A DNA stretch of 64,000 bases from JAXGZG01 sp040771825 (GTDB taxonomy: Bacteria; Bacillota; Sulfobacillia; Fermentithermobacillales; Fermentithermobacillaceae), in contig JAXGZG010000001.1 of the NCBI GenBank assembly GCA_040771825.1, positions 310,001 to 374,000 of the forward strand. The letters run 5' to 3'. Position numbers and translations under genes: made by a program. A model generated the notes under the pieces. It worked only from the letters and a program-made list of their open reading frames with translations. It did no database searches and had not been told where the DNA came from. This document shows positions 59,704-64,000 of the stretch, in pieces (position 1 is the stretch's first letter; each line of letters starts with the position of its first letter).

Positions 59704-60378
59704 TCACTCACCCAAAACAGCGGCAGCCAAATCTGTCTGGAGCAGCACCTTTCCATCCTTGACTACCCGCATGGAATCGCCTGATACTTCGTCGATGAGA
59801 ACGGTCTCGCCGTCAACTTCCCCAAACTCGTACTTGATGTCAATGAGGTCAAGTCCTTTTTGAGCCATGTGCGCTTTCAAGATACCAGTGGCTTTGCGGG
59901 CAGCCTCTTTCATGCAGCCGATCTGCTCCTTCGTGACGATCCCCAAAGCTACCATGCTTTCCTCGTTAATGAGCGGGTCTTGTCGCTCATCGTCTTTGAT
60001 GGTGAACTCCACTACCGATGGCAGCGGCATTCCCTGAGAGGCAAGACCACCGTAACGGCGGACGAAACTACCCCAGGCCTTCTCCCTGCAAACCACTTCG
60101 AGCCCGAAGGAGCGGGCGCGCTTGACCAAGAGCGTGTTTGGTTCGGGCCCGACGCCTATGAAATGAGTGGGCAGTCCGGCCTTTCCTAGAAGATTGAAGA
60201 AGTGCACAGTCAGGCGCAAAGAAGCGTTGCCTTTCCCGGAAATCTCCCCGATTACAGCGTTAGCCCCCGAGTCGACTTCTGTCCCTGTCCCTGTTACCGT
60301 GTCCTTGAACTTGAGCAAGGCAGTGCCATCGTCTCGCAAGAATACGTCTTTGGTTTTGCCGCTATAGATTCTTTCCAA
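59704..60378 (-). CDS. purC: SAICAR synthetase
   Basis: A 224-residue phosphoribosylaminoimidazole-succinocarboxamide synthase. It joins aspartate to CAIR with ATP in purine synthesis. Motifs: YSGKTKDVFLRDD, LKFKDTVTG, VDSGANAVIGEISGKGNAS, VKRARSFGLEVVCR, LIDIKYEFGEVDG and LIDEVSGDSMRV. TTG at 60378 follows GGGGGAGACATC and gives the normal family N-terminus; the frame from 60453 adds 25 unrelated residues. No other pur gene is present nearby, which is unusual for Bacillota. Confidence 0.93.
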   Translation of the reverse strand: MERIYSGKTKDVFLRDDGTALLKFKDTVTGTGTEVDSGANAVIGEISGKGNASLRLTVHFFNLLGKAGLPTHFIGVGPEPNTLLVKRARSFGLEVVCREKAWGSFVRRYGGLASQGMPLPSVVEFTIKDDERQDPLINEESMVALGIVTKEQIGCMKEAARKATGILKAHMAQKGLDLIDIKYEFGEVDGETVLIDEVSGDSMRVVKDGKVLLQTDLAAAVLGE

Positions 60379-60586
60379 GATGTCTCCCCCTAGTTTTCTC
60401 AGCGCGGAAGTCCCGGTCTTGTCCGCTATCCGGGCCGACACCGCTTTCTCCAAGAATATATATCATTCTGCGGGAAGCGGCGAAATCCCCCATTCCATGG
60501 CAGAAGGAACTCTCTTGGCTAGCAGGGAATTACTTCTGGACCTGAAACCAGGATAGACCAGGAATCACGGAAAGGGGCCACTCTGC

Positions 60587-61858
60587 ATGTATAGGGCTAT
60601 TATGGATGGGGAAAGGGCCATGGATTTTCTAAGAAGAATCGCGTTCACTCGTCTTGGAGGGTCACCGGAAGAGAAGAGGGCCGCGGACATTATCTCAGAG
60701 GAACTTTTTGGTCTGGGGATTAAGCCCGTGATTGAGGAATTCGAGATGTGGACCTACGCCAACGCCCAAGCCCGGGTACAGGTGCTTGAACCTTATCAAG
60801 CCGAGTACGGGGCTTCGGCAGTCGGGCTATCAGGTGTGACGCCCGACGGCGGCCTAGAGGCGCCCCTAAAGTATGTGGAAACCGGGCAACCGGAGTTCCT
60901 CCACGATATCCAGGGCACGATCCTCTTGGCGATGGGGAGCGGCGGTGCCAAAGGGTACGAGAGGGCCAAGAAGAAGGGCGTGGTAGGGCGGCTTATTATC
61001 GGCGGCGCCGGGAGAGAGCTGATCAATATAGCCACCAATTCGTTCCAGTTTGAGAGGTTCGGCAAACTTCCCACCGCCTATGTGAGGTACGAAGACGCCT
61101 TGGAGATGCTCAAACAGGGCGCAAGCAGGGTACGGATGTTTGTCTCACAAGATGAGTTCCTAGCCAACTCCAGGAACGTGGTGGCGGACATACCCGGCAC
61201 GCACGATCCCGAGGAGATCATCCTGGTGGGGGCCCATTTTGACAGCGTCATCGAAAACCAAGGCGCCCACGATAACGGAGCAGGTTCAGCAACGATCATG
61301 GAGATGGCCAGGTATTTCAGCCAGAATCCCGCCAAGAGGACGTTGCGGTTCGTGTGGTTTGGCAGCGAGGAGTTCGGGCTAAAGGGCGCTTGGCACTATA
61401 TCGAAAGGCACAAGGATGAATTGGATAAGCACGTGTTCATGGTTAACGTGGACGTGGCGGGCGGGATTGTGGGCCAGAACTCGGCCTCGGTTATGGGCTC
61501 AGACAAGCTCCAGAATTACCTGGACATCATGGGCAAGGAGTTCGGGATTGGTCTGACTCCAAGGCAGTCGATCTATTCTGGCGACTGTATTCCCTTAGGT
61601 TATAAGGGTGTTCCTTCTGTCACGTTCGCCCGTGGAGGCGGCGGCAGCACTTACATCCATTCACCCGGGGACACTCTCGAGCACATCGACGGAGCTCACC
61701 TTGCCATGCTTGGGGACTTCGTTCTCGGGTTCACCGACAGGATTGCCAACGCAGGGCAGTTCCCCTTCGGTAAGGAGATTCCCGAGAGCATCAAGAAAGC
61801 CACCAGGGATTACATCGAGAATTCGGGGCGAGAGATCGAAGAGAAGGCGAAGGCATAG
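60587..61858 (+). CDS. M28-family zinc aminopeptidase
   Basis: A 423-residue enzyme: a PA-like insertion (~70-190) inside the N-terminal half, then an M28 catalytic domain. Metal motifs: LVGAHFDSV, HDNGAGSATIMEMARY, FGSEEFGLKGAWHY, NVDVAGG, and a final His in YIHSPGDTLEHID. No signal peptide is evident. It releases N-terminal residues from peptides. ATG at 60587 follows AAAGGGGCC with long spacing; ATG at 60602 is an alternative. Confidence 0.9.
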   Translation: MYRAIMDGERAMDFLRRIAFTRLGGSPEEKRAADIISEELFGLGIKPVIEEFEMWTYANAQARVQVLEPYQAEYGASAVGLSGVTPDGGLEAPLKYVETGQPEFLHDIQGTILLAMGSGGAKGYERAKKKGVVGRLIIGGAGRELINIATNSFQFERFGKLPTAYVRYEDALEMLKQGASRVRMFVSQDEFLANSRNVVADIPGTHDPEEIILVGAHFDSVIENQGAHDNGAGSATIMEMARYFSQNPAKRTLRFVWFGSEEFGLKGAWHYIERHKDELDKHVFMVNVDVAGGIVGQNSASVMGSDKLQNYLDIMGKEFGIGLTPRQSIYSGDCIPLGYKGVPSVTFARGGGGSTYIHSPGDTLEHIDGAHLAMLGDFVLGFTDRIANAGQFPFGKEIPESIKKATRDYIENSGREIEEKAKA

Positions 61859-61978
61859 GCATAGGACACCTGTTTCCAGGCAGAACTTGACGAAGAGGAC
61901 GATCCCAGAACCACTGACCGCCGGATGTGTGGTATTATATGGAAGAAGGGACGCCGGTGAGAGAATGGAGGATTTTCG

Positions 61979-62713
61979 CTGGCGAGAATTTATGTTCCAC
62001 AAGAGTTTCTGGATGACAAGAGACTTCCGTCGCAGGCAGGGTGGCTATTCACGGCACTTCTGATGTGCCGGCCCAAATCCCTAGCTGAGCTGGCTGCCAT
62101 CGCAAGATGCGATAGACGAACGGTAGCGAGACTGTGCCGGCAGATGGAAGAGTTGGGTTGGGTGAGGTTGATCCACCATGGACATTGCGCTCAACCTGTG
62201 CCGAGTATGCCAGAAGCTGTAGAGGCAAGACTGGCTGAAAGGGTTCGGCACGAACTTAACATGGCTGCGTTCAAGGGTGAAGCTGTGACGAAGGCGATTC
62301 TTAGTTTCGCCATCGATTCTGACGAGTATGTGGACAACGCTCGTCCTTCTTTTCTGGTGAACCCTGAGACCAAAAGGCCTATGGAACTCGACAGGTACTA
62401 CTACCGAGAAGCAAAGGGATGGGATTACAATGGCGATCAGCACTATCGCCCTACCGCTTGGTACCCCGAGTCGAAGCACAAGGAAATCCGCAAAAGGGAC
62501 CTGATGAAGCAAGGCCTTAGTCTAGAAAAAGAGAATCCATTTGAACTAATAGTTGTCCGGAGACAGGAGCTTTCTTTACAGGGCGTTATCTCCAAGATTC
62601 CGCCTAGTATGCCTCGACGTCTGGTTGATTTGAAAGGTCCTTACGCTCGGATGCTGGATGAAGCGGCGAAGTATGCGAGAGAGTCCAAGGAACCGGATAG
62701 AGGTCCGAACTAG
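61979..62713 (+). CDS. Helix-turn-helix protein of unknown role (apparent CTG start)
   Basis: The coding frame clearly extends upstream of the ATG at 62063: it reads ARIYVPQEFLDDKRLPSQAG and onward into an HTH (KSLAELAAIARCDRRTVARLCRQMEELGWV). GGAGGA at 61967-61972 is followed after six bases by CTG at 61979, the best-placed start, giving 244 residues. No ATG, GTG or TTG lies nearby in frame. The C-terminal part (DYNGDQHYRPTAWYPESKHK and on) is unrecognised. It resembles replication-initiator-like HTH proteins only loosely. It is ended by the hairpin at 62741. Confidence 0.65.
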   Translation: MARIYVPQEFLDDKRLPSQAGWLFTALLMCRPKSLAELAAIARCDRRTVARLCRQMEELGWVRLIHHGHCAQPVPSMPEAVEARLAERVRHELNMAAFKGEAVTKAILSFAIDSDEYVDNARPSFLVNPETKRPMELDRYYYREAKGWDYNGDQHYRPTAWYPESKHKEIRKRDLMKQGLSLEKENPFELIVVRRQELSLQGVISKIPPSMPRRLVDLKGPYARMLDEAAKYARESKEPDRGPN

Positions 62714-62740
62714 ATTCTCAAGAGATGCCAAAGAAAGGCA

Positions 62741-62769
62741 ACACCGCGGATGCGTCGCATCTGCGGTGT
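62741..62769. terminator. 13-bp hairpin between convergent genes
   Basis: ACACCGCGGATGC pairs with GCATCTGCGGTGT, with one G-U pair. It lies downstream of the HTH gene and before the convergent TldD/PmbA gene. The T tract is weak. Confidence 0.6.
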
Positions 62770-62860
62770 CCTCTATGGTAGATGCCCGCCACGCCTCAGC
62801 CGGCCAGCCGGGTCTGAGCAGATCTCCCCAGGTTAACGCCCGACTTAGGCTGGAAAAAGG

Positions 62861-64000
62861 TTATTTCCCGGAAACAGTCACCCCCGGCATGGATATCCAA
62901 GGCAAAACCGCCACTCCAAAGTCTATCCGCTCCCTGGAGACAGCCGTTATGCTTCTGAGCATCTCGGCGACGTTGCCGGATACCATGGCTTCGCTAACCG
63001 GGTACTTGATCTGTCCGTCCTCGATGAGATAGCTGTTCTTGGCGACCCCCGAGAAATCGCCGTTCTCGCTGGGCTGACCTCCCGAAAACCTGGTCATGAG
63101 CAGGCCCTTCTTAACAGACCGGACCATTTCGCCGTATCCGGCGGTTCCCGGGTCAACAACATAAGCTCCTCCTGCGTTAACGGCCCGCGGCTTCCCTGTC
63201 TTTTTGGATCCGTAAAGACTCAGCAAAAGTCCATTGAGGACTCCCCTCTCGACTATGGTGCTGTTCTTCGCCGCATAGCCGTCCGGCGTGACGAAATAGC
63301 CTTCGCAGATTTCGTCTGAGACAGGTCTTGAATGGATGGTCAAAAGGGGGCTTGCCACCTGTTTGCCAACGCTATTCTTGTAGATGCTGGTTCCGGACAT
63401 GATCGGGCGATCCGTGATGGAGTTCATCAGGAATCCCAGCACGGTCTCGACGCAATCTGGTGTCACTATTACATCGCCCACAAACTTGCCTTGCAGCGGC
63501 AACGTTGCTATCTGTTCACCTGATTGTTCCAAGAGGGTATCGAGGGAGCTGCACTCCAAGAGCCTTTTCTCCAAATCAGCCATGGCGAAGCCAGTGTAGT
63601 TGAAGGACGAAACCCTCTCGCCCTCGCGCGATGAGAATATGGTGATGCAGTGATAGACGCCTTGTCTTGTGGCATAATCCACGCCGTTGGAGTTCAGCAC
63701 ATAGCTTGTTGTGTGGCTAAAGTCCAGGATAACCTGGCGGAGGACGGCCTTGGGATATTTCGACGCTACCTCGGTTAATAGCTCCCTTAAGCGGGAGTGC
63801 ATCCGGCCAAGATCCGGCGAGGCCACGCCCTCGGAGAACTCGGCGGCGGGCTGAAACTCGGCGATATCGTTGGCGTCATCAGGTCGGGAAGCGGCAGCGA
63901 TGGCAAGAGCCTCGTTGGCCGCCCGGCCTAGTGACTCTGGGTCGGACTTGTTGGTGAGGCTATTTCCTTTCCTGCCATCTTTGATGGCCGTCAGGTTGCA
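62861..64000 (-). CDS. TldD/PmbA-family metallopeptidase, 5' end outside window
   Basis: The minus-strand frame is open from the stop at 62861 to the window edge, 379 residues. The N-terminal part begins CNLTAIKDGRKGNS in frame at base 64000, as in TldD/PmbA N-domains. The C-terminal half has GLLMTRFSGGQPSENGDFSGVA and YLIEDGQIKYPVSEAMVSGN, typical of the PmbA (TldE-like) C-domain. PmbA lacks the HExxxH of TldD, and no such motif is seen here. A TldD gene may lie just upstream, outside the window. These proteins form heterodimeric proteases that degrade unfolded peptides or mature modified peptides. Confidence 0.88.
   Translation of the reverse strand, partial: CNLTAIKDGRKGNSLTNKSDPESLGRAANEALAIAAASRPDDANDIAEFQPAAEFSEGVASPDLGRMHSRLRELLTEVASKYPKAVLRQVILDFSHTTSYVLNSNGVDYATRQGVYHCITIFSSREGERVSSFNYTGFAMADLEKRLLECSSLDTLLEQSGEQIATLPLQGKFVGDVIVTPDCVETVLGFLMNSITDRPIMSGTSIYKNSVGKQVASPLLTIHSRPVSDEICEGYFVTPDGYAAKNSTIVERGVLNGLLLSLYGSKKTGKPRAVNAGGAYVVDPGTAGYGEMVRSVKKGLLMTRFSGGQPSENGDFSGVAKNSYLIEDGQIKYPVSEAMVSGNVAEMLRSITAVSRERIDFGVAVLPWISMPGVTVSGK

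Overview
The window looks like a chromosomal segment from a Gram-positive, anaerobic Bacillota lineage (Clostridia- or Limnochordia-like; inferred from gene content only). Supporting signs are strong GGAGG-type ribosome binding sites with many GTG and TTG starts, a two-domain tmRNA next to smpB, a T-box leader, a cyclic-di-GMP riboswitch, SLH and sortase surface proteins, and a tiny hydrophobic peptide of the kind seen in spore formers. No rRNA, tRNA, CRISPR array or intact insertion sequence was found. The gene content points to a peptide- and amino-acid-using life: about nine peptidase or amidohydrolase genes (S9 x3 including one broken copy, DUF885, M20 x2, M3, M28, TldD/PmbA), plus ornithine aminotransferase and a cysteine desulfidase-type enzyme.

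Layout. 1-6 kb: end of a membrane pyrophosphatase gene, HD protein, smpB, tmRNA (ssrA), MarR regulator, UPF0316 membrane protein, then the overlapping run rph-rdgB-yfcE, and an RRM protein. 6.1-12.2 kb: a 30-residue membrane peptide on the minus strand, a dipeptidyl-peptidase-IV-like enzyme, then a promoter plus T-box leader feeding a four-gene membrane cassette (cassette I). 12.5-26 kb: an AlkA-like glycosylase, then a largely minus-strand cell-surface region: a 1494-residue VWA/MBG/SLH protein behind a leader terminator, a transglutaminase behind a c-di-GMP riboswitch, an esterase-like hydrolase, a Uma2 protein, and a sortase next to its probable LPGTG substrate. A DUF885 gene lies on the plus strand inside this region. 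26-32 kb: methyltransferase, CyuA-type enzyme, a secreted protein, a RocB-type M20 enzyme.

32-44 kb: a frameshifted S9 peptidase copy, a transposase-derived gene, then yjiH-yjiG-like genes, an AbgB-like amidohydrolase, the intact S9 peptidase, and a second, paralogous four-gene membrane cassette (cassette II). 44-64 kb: a family of GGACCGGA-type intergenic repeats, CBS/ACT protein, GH26-like lipoprotein, a pair of small paralogous proteins, PepF, metallophosphoesterase, MurJ-like flippase, a tandem-repeat lipoprotein followed by ApbE, RocD, MATE exporter, polysaccharide deacetylase, purC, M28 peptidase, an HTH protein with an apparent CTG start, and the 5'-truncated end of a TldD/PmbA gene.

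The best candidate for an undescribed system is the duplicated four-gene cassette (DUF6754-like protein, polytopic membrane protein, membrane-anchored domain protein, second polytopic membrane protein). Both copies sit directly downstream of an S9 exopeptidase gene, and one is placed under tRNA-sensing T-box control. I infer that it handles peptides or amino acids at the membrane; the sequence itself does not show the function.
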